Shown one piece after another: positions 1-7,068 of a stretch of 12,927 nt of DNA; the first letter of the stretch is position 1, and the number at the start of each line of letters is the position of its first letter. Below the pieces are notes generated by a model. That model worked only from the letters and a program-made list of their open reading frames with translations, did not search any database and was not told where the DNA came from. The DNA is from Dehalococcoidia bacterium (GTDB lineage: Bacteria; Chloroflexota; Dehalococcoidia; GIF9; AB-539-J10), in the NCBI GenBank assembly GCA_030627025.1, contig DAOUSX010000007.1, positions 1 through 12,927 on the forward strand, written 5' to 3'. The translations under genes and the position numbers were made by a program.

Positions 1-96
1 AAAAACGCGAGAAGTATCAAATCGCTGGAAGGCCTGGAAACAAAACTCGAAGATGGAGAGGAAATAGCGCTATTTCCTCCGGTGATTGGGGGATAG
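1..96 (+). CDS. MoaD/ThiS-family ubiquitin-like sulfur carrier, C-terminal end (partial)
   Basis: This is the last 31 codons of a gene that begins before the window, read in frame from base 1 to a TAG at 94-96. The protein ends in the sequence EDGEEIALFPPVIGG. That is the hallmark tail of MoaD/ThiS-type beta-grasp sulfur carriers: an acidic D-G-E/D-E turn, a hydrophobic strand with F-P-P, and a terminal Gly-Gly. In this family the last Gly is adenylated by a MoeB/ThiF enzyme and converted to a thiocarboxylate, which donates sulfur to molybdopterin, tungstopterin or thiamine. The next gene, 14 bases downstream, is exactly such an activating enzyme, so the two are probably co-transcribed partners. 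The F-P-P-V-x-G-G ending is more typical of MoaD than ThiS, but the missing N-terminal part prevents a firm choice. Confidence 0.85.
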   Translation, partial: KNARSIKSLEGLETKLEDGEEIALFPPVIGG

Positions 97-110
97 TTAT
101 AGAAAGCAAA

Positions 111-836
111 ATGCTGACTGAGAACGAACTAGAGAGATATGAAAGACAGATAAGGGTATTCGGAGAAGACGGACAAGAGAGACTCAAGAATGCAAAGGTG
201 TTCATTGCCGGAGCTGGCGGTCTCGGCTCAGCTATCTCCATATATCTTACCTCTGCCGGCATTGGAAGGATAAGGATAGTTGACCATGAGAAGATAGAGC
301 TAAGCAATCTGAATCGGCAGATACTGCATTGGGATAAGGATGTAGGAAAGAAAAAGGCGTCATCCTCCGAAGAAAAGCTCAAAAAGATAAATCCTTACGT
401 CCGAGTAGAAGCCATATCAGAAACAATAGAAGAAAACAACGTTCTTGCACTAGTGGATGACTTTGACCTGATTGTGGATGCGATGGATAATTTTCATACG
501 AGGTACTTGTTGAACAGGACTGCCATAGCGAAGAACATCCCCCTTTTTCACGGTGCGATTAATGGACTGTATGGACAGGCTACAACGATAATCCCGGGAA
601 AGACCGCTTGTCTAAAGTGCATATTTCCGGAACCTCCTCCATCAATGACCTTCCCTGTGATAGGAGCAACATGTGGCGTTATAGGATGCATTCAAGTAAC
701 TGAGGTGATAAAGTACATCGTCAAGATGGGGAGCTCCTTAGAGAACAAGCTTTTGCTTTGGGACGGCCTGAATGCAAAGGTAGACGAGATTAGGCTAGAG
801 AAGGATCCAAGCTGTGAAGATTGCGGCTGGAAATGA
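111..836 (+). CDS. MoeB/ThiF/HesA-type sulfur-carrier adenylyltransferase
   Basis: This 241-residue cytoplasmic E1-like enzyme would use ATP to adenylate the C-terminal Gly of a MoaD/ThiS-type carrier. A Rossmann nucleotide-binding motif GAGGLG lies at residues 34-39, the conserved SNLNRQ at 65-70 (an Arg that contacts ATP), and D-A-M-D-N at 123-127 with the Mg/ATP aspartate. Two CxxC pairs, C167/C170 and C235/C238, form the structural zinc site. C188, in the segment G-A-T-C-G-V-I-G, sits where ThiF/MoeB proteins may carry a reactive Cys. The length matches the family (about 240-270), and there is no rhodanese domain as in MOCS3-like proteins. The start gives the family's normal E-R-Y-E-R-Q-I N-terminus; the Shine-Dalgarno is weak, which fits coupling to the carrier gene upstream. 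MoeB, ThiF and HesA cannot be told apart from sequence alone; the MoaD-like neighbour favours a molybdenum/tungsten cofactor role. Confidence 0.9.
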   Translation: MLTENELERYERQIRVFGEDGQERLKNAKVFIAGAGGLGSAISIYLTSAGIGRIRIVDHEKIELSNLNRQILHWDKDVGKKKASSSEEKLKKINPYVRVEAISETIEENNVLALVDDFDLIVDAMDNFHTRYLLNRTAIAKNIPLFHGAINGLYGQATTIIPGKTACLKCIFPEPPPSMTFPVIGATCGVIGCIQVTEVIKYIVKMGSSLENKLLLWDGLNAKVDEIRLEKDPSCEDCGWK

Positions 837-1738
837 GATTAGAGACGCCGAAAATCAATCTTCTCGATTCTAAGCCCTGCACATTAGTAGGGCTTGCCAC
901 CAATATAGTCCTGGCAATTTTCAAGCTGCTCGCTGGTATATTTGGTTTTAGCTATGCCATGATAGCTGATGCCATTCACTCCTTCTCCGATTGTTTTGCC
1001 ACGGGCATTGTTTATGTAGGCATACGAATTGGAGAAAAACCGCCAGACAAAAGCCATCCTTATGGTCATGCCAATGCCGAGATTATTGCTGCCTTACTGG
1101 TCGCCCTCATAATTCTCGCTACCGGGGTCTATGTCGGCGTTTCCTCTATCCAGCTCATTGCCCACAAACATTTTGAAACCCCGGCCACAATTGCCCTGGT
1201 AGCAGCGGCCACTTCCATAGTCATAAAGGAGGCTTTGTTTCGTTACACGCTCAAGGTTGGGAAGAAGAACGACAGTCCTGCTGTTGTTGCTAATGCCTGG
1301 GACCATCGCTCAGATGCTTACTCCTCAATTGCTGCCTTAGCCGGTATACTTGGAGCCAGGCTGGGGGTTCCGTACTTAGACCCTGTAGCCGGTCTTGTTG
1401 TCTCGGCTTTCATTATCAAGATGTCCGTTACTCTTCTCCGCCCTAATATTGGAGTCTTGATGGATGAAAGCCCAAGCTCAGCAATCTTGGACAAGATTAG
1501 AACCACGGCTCTAGAAATTGGAGGGGTTAAGGCAGTCGATAGCATCAGGGCACACCGATTGGGTTCTAGCTTCACCGTTGATATAGAAGTAGCTGTGGAT
1601 AGCAGCCTCACCGTAGAACAAGGCCATCAGGTAGCCGAAGAGGTAAAAAGCAGACTCTTAGGCGAGATTGAGCATGTGCAGGATGTCATAGTTCATGTTA
1701 ACCCTCATCGTCCACGCCAGACCTTGGAAAAGAGATAA
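833..1738 (+). CDS. Cation diffusion facilitator (CDF) family metal efflux transporter
   Basis: This is a six-helix inner-membrane antiporter that exports divalent metal in exchange for protons. The ATG at 833 overlaps the previous stop as ATGA (833-836), giving 301 residues; an in-frame TTG at 821 would add four, and the numbering here counts from that TTG. TM2 carries D50-A-I-H53-S-F-S-D57, the loop has HPYGHANAE at 79-87, and TM5 carries D161-H-R-S-D165. The cytoplasmic beta-alpha-beta domain from about 208 is His-rich (H245, H269, H292, H296). Aligned by eye to FieF (D45xxxD49 in TM2, H153xxxD157 in TM5), the metal site here reads HxxxD in TM2 and DxxxD in TM5. This mixed site leaves the substrate (Zn, Fe, Mn or Co) open. 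The overlap implies translational coupling to the sulfur-carrier genes, though no functional link is obvious. Confidence 0.9.
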   Translation: MRLETPKINLLDSKPCTLVGLATNIVLAIFKLLAGIFGFSYAMIADAIHSFSDCFATGIVYVGIRIGEKPPDKSHPYGHANAEIIAALLVALIILATGVYVGVSSIQLIAHKHFETPATIALVAAATSIVIKEALFRYTLKVGKKNDSPAVVANAWDHRSDAYSSIAALAGILGARLGVPYLDPVAGLVVSAFIIKMSVTLLRPNIGVLMDESPSSAILDKIRTTALEIGGVKAVDSIRAHRLGSSFTVDIEVAVDSSLTVEQGHQVAEEVKSRLLGEIEHVQDVIVHVNPHRPRQTLEKR

Positions 1739-1853
1739 GCTGCGTTGGGTACCGGTTTAATAGTCATCAATTTGCTTCTCAATCAAAGCTTGGCGTCGGG
1801 CGTAGCAGTGATGATGAACTGGCCTCAGCTAGTGACAGCCGTGGAGGGAGGAT

Positions 1854-1883
1854 TGATAGCTTGGGGATTTTTGCCAGCTATCA
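1854..1883. repeat. Inverted repeat / hairpin downstream of the CDF gene
   Basis: TGATAGCT at 1854-1861 is perfectly complementary to AGCTATCA at 1876-1883, leaving a 14-base loop that itself contains TTTTT. There is no T-run after the stem and the stem lies 115 bases past the CDF stop, so a role as a terminator is weak. It could mark the edge of decayed DNA. Confidence 0.35.
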
Positions 1884-1917
1884 GGAAGCTCTGATTATAA
1901 CGCAGCATATCCTCACT

Positions 1918-2184
1918 TCACATGACTGTGGAAGTGGCAACTGCGGCGAGGATAATCATGGCTACCGTTTCGAAGCGCTCGTAGGTAAGTAGCCGGACGG
2001 TGGAACTATTGGCAAGGCTGAGCTCATTCAGATAGTGTGAGCAAGTACCAACAGTTGCTCGCCCTGTTTGAAGAAGCTTATAATAACTGGAATGTGAATC
2101 ATTCTGTATACTGGCAAAGGGAGTGTGAGCAAAATCGATGGAAGGTTGAAAATCGAGTTCCAGGCAAGTAATAGATTCAGTGAA
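1918..2184 (-). pseudogene. Startless 88-codon open frame, possible gene remnant
   Basis: Reading the minus strand, the frame from 2184 down to a TGA at 1918-1920 is open for 88 codons. It has no ATG until four-fifths of the way through and no Shine-Dalgarno. The last 25 residues look protein-like: a charged stretch with T-Y-E-R-F-E-T followed by the hydrophobic run V-A-M-I-I-L-A-A-V-A. Such an ending could belong to a decayed transposase or other lost gene, but I do not recognise a family, and a chance open frame of this length is possible. No terminal inverted repeats or target duplications were found to support a mobile element. Confidence 0.2.
2055..2084 (+). promoter_or_regulatory. Possible sigma-70 promoter for the EF-G-like gene
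   Basis: A perfect -10 box TATAAT lies at 2079-2084, with TTGCTC at 2055-2060 as a poor -35 box 18 bases upstream. This would give a leader of about 125 bases before the start codon at 2215. The -35 match is only three of six, so the call rests mainly on the -10 box. Confidence 0.3.
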
Positions 2185-2214
2185 TCATAAAGGAAGGAGC
2201 ATCAAAGTAGAATA

Positions 2215-4284
2215 ATGGTTACCCAATACGGACCAGACAAAATCCGTAATGTGATATTGCTATCCCATTACGACGTGGGCAAGACCACGCTTGCTGAATC
2301 AATGCTATTTACCTCACGAACCATTAACCGTTTAGGCAACGTTCAATCCGGGACTACTACCTCTGACTACGACCCCCTTGAAATAGAGCGACAGATGAGC
2401 GTGAATCTATCGCTGCTCCCCCAAGTATGGAAGGAAACGAAAATAAATCTCATTGACACTCCAGGCTACGCTGATTTTACCAGTGAAATGAAGTCTGGTT
2501 TGCGCGTTAGCGAAGGGGCGATAGTCTTGGTCTGCGCCGCCTCGGGAGTAGAGGTGGGAACAGAACAAGTTTGGGATTACGTGGAAGAAGCAAACTTGCC
2601 TCGCCTGCTATTCATCAACAGGATGGACAAAGAGAATGCCAATTTCTTCAGCACTCTAGAACAAATTCAGGCTAAGTTGGGGACAAAATGCCTACCTGCT
2701 ACACTTCCTATAGGCTCACAGAGCGATTTCGAAGGTTTCGTAGACCTGCTGAGCATGAAAGGCTACGCTGGAGCCGAGCTAAAGGAAATCGATGTTCCTT
2801 CCTCACTTTCAGAACAAGCCACTTCCTACCATGAGAAGTTAGTAGAGGCAGCTGTTGAAGTCGATGACGAGCTCCTGACCAAGTATTTAGAGGGAGAGGA
2901 AATAAGCAATGACGAGATTCTCCCGGCTATAAAGAAGGCAACAATTTCGGGGAAATTGGTCCCCGTTTTCGCCGGCGCGGCATTACAAAGCATCGGCACA
3001 AAGGCACTCCTTGACGCCATTTGCGACTTCTTCCCTTCGCCTGAAGAACACGGCGCCATCACAGCAGTAAACCCAACAACCAAAGAAAAAGAAGAACTTA
3101 AACCAGCTATAGGGGAACCTCTAAGCAGCCTTGTGTTTAAAACCACCGCTGACCCATATGTGGGCAAGCTTAACTATTTTCGAGTTTACTCAGGATTATT
3201 ACTAGGCAATTCGCAAGTTTGGAATGCCAGCAAGAAGGGCATGGAACGCATTGGCCAGCTGTTCACCCTAAGAGGTAAGAATCAAGAACCAGTTCCTCAG
3301 CTAGCTGCTGGAGATATCGGGGTGTTGGCTAGGCTGAGCTTGACTACCACTGGAGATACCCTCTGCTCTCCAGAACATCACCTAATACTGGATGGCATCG
3401 AGTTCCCTCAAGCGAATCTAACCATGGCCGTCCAACCTCAAACTAAAGCTGACCTGGATAAAATGAGCACAATCTTGCCCAGGATTTGTGAGGAGGACCC
3501 CGCTCTCCAAATACACAGAGAACAGGACACTAATGAACTCCTAATCTCAGGAATTGGCGATGCCCATTTAGAGATGGTTAAAGAGAAAGCACATCGCAAA
3601 TTCGGTGTGAAGCTAAATTTAACCCCGCCGAAGGTTCCCTACAAGGAAACCATCACCGTGGCAACCAAGGCAGAATACAAGCATAGGAAGCAAACAGGAG
3701 GACATGGGCAATATGGACATGTCCTCCTGGAGCTCGAGCCTTTACCTCGAGGCACCGGCTTTGAGTTCACCAAGAAAATTGTTGGCGGCACAATACCTAA
3801 GAATTACATCCCGGCGGTGGAGAAAGGAGTCAATGAAGCACGGCAGCAAGGCGTCTTAGCCGGCTACCCGGTAATTGATGCCAAAGTCACCCTTTACGAT
3901 GGTAGCTTCCACCCTGTAGATTCATCAGACATCTGCTTTAAAATCGCCGGAGCGCAAGCCTTGAAAAACGGGCTATCTGAGGGGCAACCAATACTGCTTG
4001 AGCCAATAATGAACTTAACGGTAACCGCTCCAGAGGAATTCACTGGCGACCTCACCGGCGACCTTAACTCAAGGAGAGGACGCGTACTCGGGATAGAGCC
4101 AGAAGTCAAAAATAACACTATCCAGGCCCAAGCGCCTTACTCAGAATTGCTGGATTACGCTATAGGCTTAAGGTCAATAACCCAGGGTCGTGGCAACTTC
4201 ACCATGGAATTCAGCCACTACGAAGAAGTGCCACCCCACGTTACCCAAAAAGTCATTGCCCAAAGGAAGCAAGAAAAGGGATAA
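2215..4284 (+). CDS. Elongation factor G-like translational GTPase (EF-G paralogue)
   Basis: This 689-residue protein has the full five-domain EF-G plan. The G domain (about 1-275) has P-loop SHYDVGKT at 17-24, DTPGY at 81-85 and NRMD at 135-138. Domain II covers about 295-385, domain III about 400-475, domain IV from HRKQTGGHGQYGH at 490 with its tip loop H-P-V-D-S-S-D, and domain V carries G-D-L-N-S-R-R-G-R-V. It differs from canonical FusA: the P-loop begins with Ser instead of Ala/Gly, switch I has I-E-R-Q-M-S-V where FusA has E-R-G-I-T, and G4 is NRMD instead of NKMD. Such changes mark the EF-G-like/EF-G2 paralogues, whose cell role is not settled (ribosome recycling, stress, or slow translocation). 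It stands alone, not in a str operon with rpsL, rpsG and tuf. A GGAAGGAG-type Shine-Dalgarno lies at 2191-2199, about 15 bases from the ATG, which is long. Resistance proteins of the TetM type share the architecture but are less likely. Confidence 0.9.
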   Translation: MVTQYGPDKIRNVILLSHYDVGKTTLAESMLFTSRTINRLGNVQSGTTTSDYDPLEIERQMSVNLSLLPQVWKETKINLIDTPGYADFTSEMKSGLRVSEGAIVLVCAASGVEVGTEQVWDYVEEANLPRLLFINRMDKENANFFSTLEQIQAKLGTKCLPATLPIGSQSDFEGFVDLLSMKGYAGAELKEIDVPSSLSEQATSYHEKLVEAAVEVDDELLTKYLEGEEISNDEILPAIKKATISGKLVPVFAGAALQSIGTKALLDAICDFFPSPEEHGAITAVNPTTKEKEELKPAIGEPLSSLVFKTTADPYVGKLNYFRVYSGLLLGNSQVWNASKKGMERIGQLFTLRGKNQEPVPQLAAGDIGVLARLSLTTTGDTLCSPEHHLILDGIEFPQANLTMAVQPQTKADLDKMSTILPRICEEDPALQIHREQDTNELLISGIGDAHLEMVKEKAHRKFGVKLNLTPPKVPYKETITVATKAEYKHRKQTGGHGQYGHVLLELEPLPRGTGFEFTKKIVGGTIPKNYIPAVEKGVNEARQQGVLAGYPVIDAKVTLYDGSFHPVDSSDICFKIAGAQALKNGLSEGQPILLEPIMNLTVTAPEEFTGDLTGDLNSRRGRVLGIEPEVKNNTIQAQAPYSELLDYAIGLRSITQGRGNFTMEFSHYEEVPPHVTQKVIAQRKQEKG

Positions 4285-4304
4285 ATTCCAAGCCTGGTAA
4301 TTTA

Positions 4305-5306
4305 TTATCCAGCCAGCAATTCCTTCAGCTTAGTGGTAAGAGCAGGCACAACATCCTCAAATTTGCCGACCACCCCAAAGTGAGCTTGCTTGAATATGTT
4401 CGCCTCAGGGTCCTTGTTAATGGCGATGATAGTCTTCGAACCACTGCAACCAGACATATGCTGGCTGGCTCCTGATATTGCGATAGCAAAATAAATATCG
4501 GGAGCGACGATCTTACCGGTGAGACCGATATGCATCGCCTCAGGCACCCATCCATTATCACAGGGTGGTCGGGAAGCCCCTACTGCGCCCTTGAGCACAG
4601 CGGCAAGTTCTTTCAAGGTAGAATCGTAGGGTTCAGGTCCACCACAACCTCTACCTCCACAGACTATCGCCGGGGCATCCTCAAGTTTAACCCCAGCTAC
4701 CTCCTCTTTTATGGTTTCCACCACCTTCGTCTTTACCTTAGACATATCTAAACTAACCTTAGCAGGAATGACCTCCCCTTTTCGGGACTCATCCCGCTCT
4801 ATGGGCGACATTGCCTTCACTCTAATAGTAGCTATCTGGGGCAGAGCCTCAGCTGTAAATATCGCCTGAGCATTGCCTCCATACACCGAACTCGTCTGCA
4901 TAAGCTGTTTTGTCCCTGGGTCTATACTCAACTCAAGGCAGTCTGTAGACAAGCCAACCCGAAGTCTAAAAGCAAGCCGGGGGGCTAAATCGGCACCCAT
5001 GGGCGTATTGCCCAGCAGGATGACACGAGGTGAAACCTGCCCGATAACCTGGTCAGCAACCTGCATATAACAGTCTGCTTCGTATCGCTTTAACGTTGAG
5101 TCTTCTACGGTATAAACTTTGTCCGCTCCAAAAGCAATTGCTGCCTTGGAGAGGTCACCAACCGCATCGCTGGCTAGTAAACAGGATAAATCTTCCTTTA
5201 ATTCATCAGCAAGCTTCCTACCACATCCCAGCAATTCAGTGGTGATAGAAGGGAATTCTCCTTCTGCTATTTCCCCGAAAACTAAGATACCTTTATTTTC
5301 AGCCAT
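4305..5306 (-). CDS. etfA: Electron transfer flavoprotein, alpha subunit
   Basis: This 333-residue protein would form the FAD-binding half of the EtfAB dimer, which takes electrons from acyl-CoA dehydrogenases. The C-terminal FAD domain is clear: GGRGCGGP at 217-224, GASR at 243-246, LTGKIVAPD at 262-270, SGASQHMSG at 278-286 and NKDPEANIF at 297-305. The usual Gln in G-Q-T-G-K is Leu (L262), and the domain is rich in Cys (C216, C221, C249, C287), more than in textbook ETFs. The N-terminal Rossmann-like domain covers about 1-200. It follows etfB by 15 bases and ends only 20 bases from the convergent EF-G-like gene. A GGAGG-type Shine-Dalgarno (AAGGAGG at 5311-5317) precedes the ATG. Whether this ETF is the ordinary or the electron-bifurcating type cannot be settled by eye. 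Confidence 0.96.
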   Translation of the reverse strand: MAENKGILVFGEIAEGEFPSITTELLGCGRKLADELKEDLSCLLASDAVGDLSKAAIAFGADKVYTVEDSTLKRYEADCYMQVADQVIGQVSPRVILLGNTPMGADLAPRLAFRLRVGLSTDCLELSIDPGTKQLMQTSSVYGGNAQAIFTAEALPQIATIRVKAMSPIERDESRKGEVIPAKVSLDMSKVKTKVVETIKEEVAGVKLEDAPAIVCGGRGCGGPEPYDSTLKELAAVLKGAVGASRPPCDNGWVPEAMHIGLTGKIVAPDIYFAIAISGASQHMSGCSGSKTIIAINKDPEANIFKQAHFGVVGKFEDVVPALTTKLKELLAG

Positions 5307-5321
5307 CGTTTCCTCCTTGAA

Positions 5322-6122
5322 TTAGAGTATTTTTGCTTCTCTAAGCTTTGCAGCCAGGTTAGCGCCGGCTTCCGCTGGAGTATCTGCTTCGATTATTTCA
5401 CACTTAGTCTCCCTCACTGGCTGAAAGAGTTTAGCCAGCTTAACACATCTTCCGGCAGCACCAACCTGGGAAGGTTCAAGCCCGATGTCTGCTGGCTTCC
5501 ACACGATGGGTTGCTTTTTCGCCGCTGCCATAATACCCTTAAGAGCGGCATACCGTAAATCACCCAGCTCACTGGTTATTGTGAGCAAGGCAGGAAGCTC
5601 AACCTCCACAACTTCATAGCCATCGCTAACAGCTCGCTCTACTTTCGCCTTTCCATCAACGACCTCCACCTTTCTGACCACACTCACCGCAGGAATCCCT
5701 AAAATTTCCGCGATGCCTAAACCAACCTGCCCAGCATTCCAGTCAGCAGATTGCCGCCCACAGAGAATAAGGTCATATTCCCCCACCTTCTTGATCGCCG
5801 CAGCCAGTGCATTGGCTGTTGCCCAACTGTCACCTTCTTCAAAAGCCGCGTCTTCAAGAAGGATAAGCTCATCACCCCCCACAGACAGCGGTTTCTTAAT
5901 CACATCACGCGTCAGATTGTTTCCCAAACTAATCACCGTGATTTTGCCGCCTATCGTGTCTTTAATCCTTAATGCAGCCTCTACAGCATTTTCATCATAA
6001 GGACTAACCACTGGCTTTACATCTGGCGGCACAGTCATCTTGTCCCCAGCCACCTTGAATGAAGCAGGGGGAGCTTCAGGATCAGGAACTTGTTTACAAC
6101 AGACAATCATGTTAATTGGCAT
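5322..6122 (-). CDS. etfB: Electron transfer flavoprotein, beta subunit
   Basis: This 266-residue protein is the partner of EtfA and binds AMP or a second FAD. Seen in the sequence are V-C-C-K-Q-V-P-D at 7-14, the S-P-Y-D-E-N-A-V-E-A-A-L segment at 40-51, the nucleotide loop CGRQSADWNAGQVG at 121-134, and the ETF-beta signature V-E-L-P-A-L-L-T-I-T-S-E-L followed by G-D-L-R-Y-A-A-L (about 174-194). That last part leads into the recognition loop, which docks onto dehydrogenases. The length is normal for the family. It is the first gene of a two-gene operon with a strong AAGGAGG Shine-Dalgarno (6130-6136) seven bases from the ATG, and a near-consensus promoter directly upstream. Its likely electron donor, an acyl-CoA dehydrogenase, is encoded in the neighbouring operon on the same strand. 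Confidence 0.96.
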   Translation of the reverse strand: MPINMIVCCKQVPDPEAPPASFKVAGDKMTVPPDVKPVVSPYDENAVEAALRIKDTIGGKITVISLGNNLTRDVIKKPLSVGGDELILLEDAAFEEGDSWATANALAAAIKKVGEYDLILCGRQSADWNAGQVGLGIAEILGIPAVSVVRKVEVVDGKAKVERAVSDGYEVVEVELPALLTITSELGDLRYAALKGIMAAAKKQPIVWKPADIGLEPSQVGAAGRCVKLAKLFQPVRETKCEIIEADTPAEAGANLAAKLREAKIL

Positions 6123-6157
6123 TGTCCAACCTCCTTAAATAATTTCGAATCTATAAG

Positions 6158-6185
6158 ATTATATTAAAAAACCCGAAATTGTCAA
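6158..6185 (-). promoter_or_regulatory. Strong sigma-70-type promoter of etfBA
   Basis: Read on the minus strand, a perfect -35 box TTGACA (6180-6185) and a perfect -10 box TATAAT (6158-6163) are separated by 16 bases. The start point would fall near 6150, giving a leader of about 30 bases that ends in the AAGGAGG ribosome site. The block 6135-6189, which includes this promoter, is closely matched by the block upstream of the SCP2-like gene (9007-9061). Confidence 0.85.
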
Positions 6186-6191
6186 TAACTT

Positions 6192-6204
6192 CTATACTGT
6201 ATAG
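6192..6204. promoter_or_regulatory. Perfect palindrome just upstream of the etfBA promoter (candidate operator)
   Basis: CTATAC-T-GTATAG is a perfect 6-1-6 inverted repeat. It begins six bases beyond the -35 box of the etfB promoter, at about -42 to -54 relative to the inferred start point. That is a usual place for an activator site or the edge of a repressor site. The matching promoter of the SCP2 operon lacks it, so it may regulate etfBA alone. The binding protein is unknown. Confidence 0.4.
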
Positions 6205-6219
6205 TAGGTCTGAAGCCAA

Positions 6220-6240
6220 TGGCTGCTAGCCACAGGTGGC
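6220..6240. terminator. Two overlapping small hairpins after the ADC-family gene
   Basis: TGGCT-GCT-AGCCA (6220-6232) and GCCAC-AG-GTGGC (6229-6240) are perfect short stems that share bases, so only one can form at a time. They lie 10-30 bases past the stop of the minus-strand gene ending at 6250. No T-run follows, so intrinsic termination would be weak and some read-through into etfBA is possible. Confidence 0.3.
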
Positions 6241-6249
6241 AAAGCTTTG

Positions 6250-7020
6250 TTAATACTCTTTCTGCACCTCTTTAACGTTCAGCTTCATGTCAAACTGGAA
6301 GTAGGTGGCACCTAACACCTCGTCAAACTTGAGTTTGTGGACCGGGTCAAGCTCAGAAGGCGAATCATAGGTAATGGATGCCGGTCCCATCCATATTGTG
6401 CTTTCGCCCTTTGGGTCTTTGTGGAAGTCTATCTCCACATACCAGCTTATCAACTGTGTAAGGCCATCACCAGGCTCTTTAACCCAGGGAAGATGTCTAA
6501 CAGAGAGTAAAGGAGTTGGGTACGGGAAATATGCCTCTACTACACTACCCATTGCTCTCTCCACAGGTTTAAAGGTGAAAGTAATTAGCCTTTTACCTGA
6601 TGGTCTCTCCAAAGTCCCTTCCAGGAAGTCAAGTTTGTTCTTAATATCTATATCTGCCAATTTCTTGGGCGCTCCGGCAAGTTCTCTCCCGGCAGCCATC
6701 GCAGCGTCATTTGTCACATAAATATAGGGGATATAATATCCCATCTCTCCGTGTATATCTTTCACCATGATAAGCGAAATCTGTTCATTATATTGTCCCA
6801 AGGTGCTGTAAGAGTATCTGGATATCCAGATTATTCCTTGGGGAGGGTCGCTGAATGGTTCAAGTCCTTCGGGCAGGATTTCATTTATGTCTCCCGTGAT
6901 CATAAATACGGCTGCAAGCGCATCGCAGTTCCGGTACTCTATTCCCCTTTCGCGATTAATATCATAGAGTGGGGCATCGAAAGGAATAGACTCACCTTTA
7001 TCTCCACCTTTTAAAACCAT
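6250..7020 (-). CDS. Acetoacetate decarboxylase (ADC) superfamily protein
   Basis: This 256-residue protein belongs to the ADC fold. Its core, Y-V-T-N-D-A-A-M-A-A-G-R-E-L-A-G-A-P-K-K-L-A (101-122), matches the ADC active-site segment (D-N-E-P-A-I-A-V-G-R-E-L-S-A-Y-P-K-K-L in the clostridial enzyme, as I recall it). K119/K120 correspond to the Schiff-base Lys115 and its neighbour Lys116 that lowers its pKa; E79 is a candidate for the conserved active-site Glu76. True ADCs turn acetoacetate into acetone and CO2, but the superfamily also includes aldolase-dehydratases and other Schiff-base enzymes, so the substrate is open. It is the third gene of the SCP2-ACAD-ADC operon, 48 bases after the dehydrogenase gene, with an AAGGAGG-type Shine-Dalgarno at about 7026-7032. 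The context suggests a beta-keto acid or keto-acyl product of lipid or ring breakdown. Confidence 0.85.
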   Translation of the reverse strand: MVLKGGDKGESIPFDAPLYDINRERGIEYRNCDALAAVFMITGDINEILPEGLEPFSDPPQGIIWISRYSYSTLGQYNEQISLIMVKDIHGEMGYYIPYIYVTNDAAMAAGRELAGAPKKLADIDIKNKLDFLEGTLERPSGKRLITFTFKPVERAMGSVVEAYFPYPTPLLSVRHLPWVKEPGDGLTQLISWYVEIDFHKDPKGESTIWMGPASITYDSPSELDPVHKLKFDEVLGATYFQFDMKLNVKEVQKEY

Positions 7021-7068
7021 CCTACACCTCCTTATATGCTAAATTGTTATATCGCTGGTAAATTTTCT

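Larger units (their letters stand above)
1739..2214. other. Intergenic region without a convincing gene
   Basis: This 476-base gap lies between the CDF gene and the EF-G-like gene. Plus-strand frames are broken by frequent stops. The minus strand has one open frame (1918-2184) without a standard start, listed separately. The gap also holds a perfect 8-bp inverted repeat (1854-1883), an 11-base direct repeat AGTGTGAGCAA at 2034-2044 and 2122-2132, and a possible promoter for the downstream gene. The rest shows nothing I can name. Confidence 0.6.

Noticed and set aside
17..382. A 121-codon minus-strand open frame at the left edge.
   Set aside because: It is antisense to the MoaD-type tail and the MoeB/ThiF-type gene, both identified by motif; its Ser/Pro/Leu-rich content is typical of a shadow frame.
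4285..4304. A possible bidirectional terminator between the EF-G-like gene and etfA.
   Set aside because: Only a 4-bp CTGG/CCAG pairing with mismatches inside could be found around 4294-4312, too weak to call.
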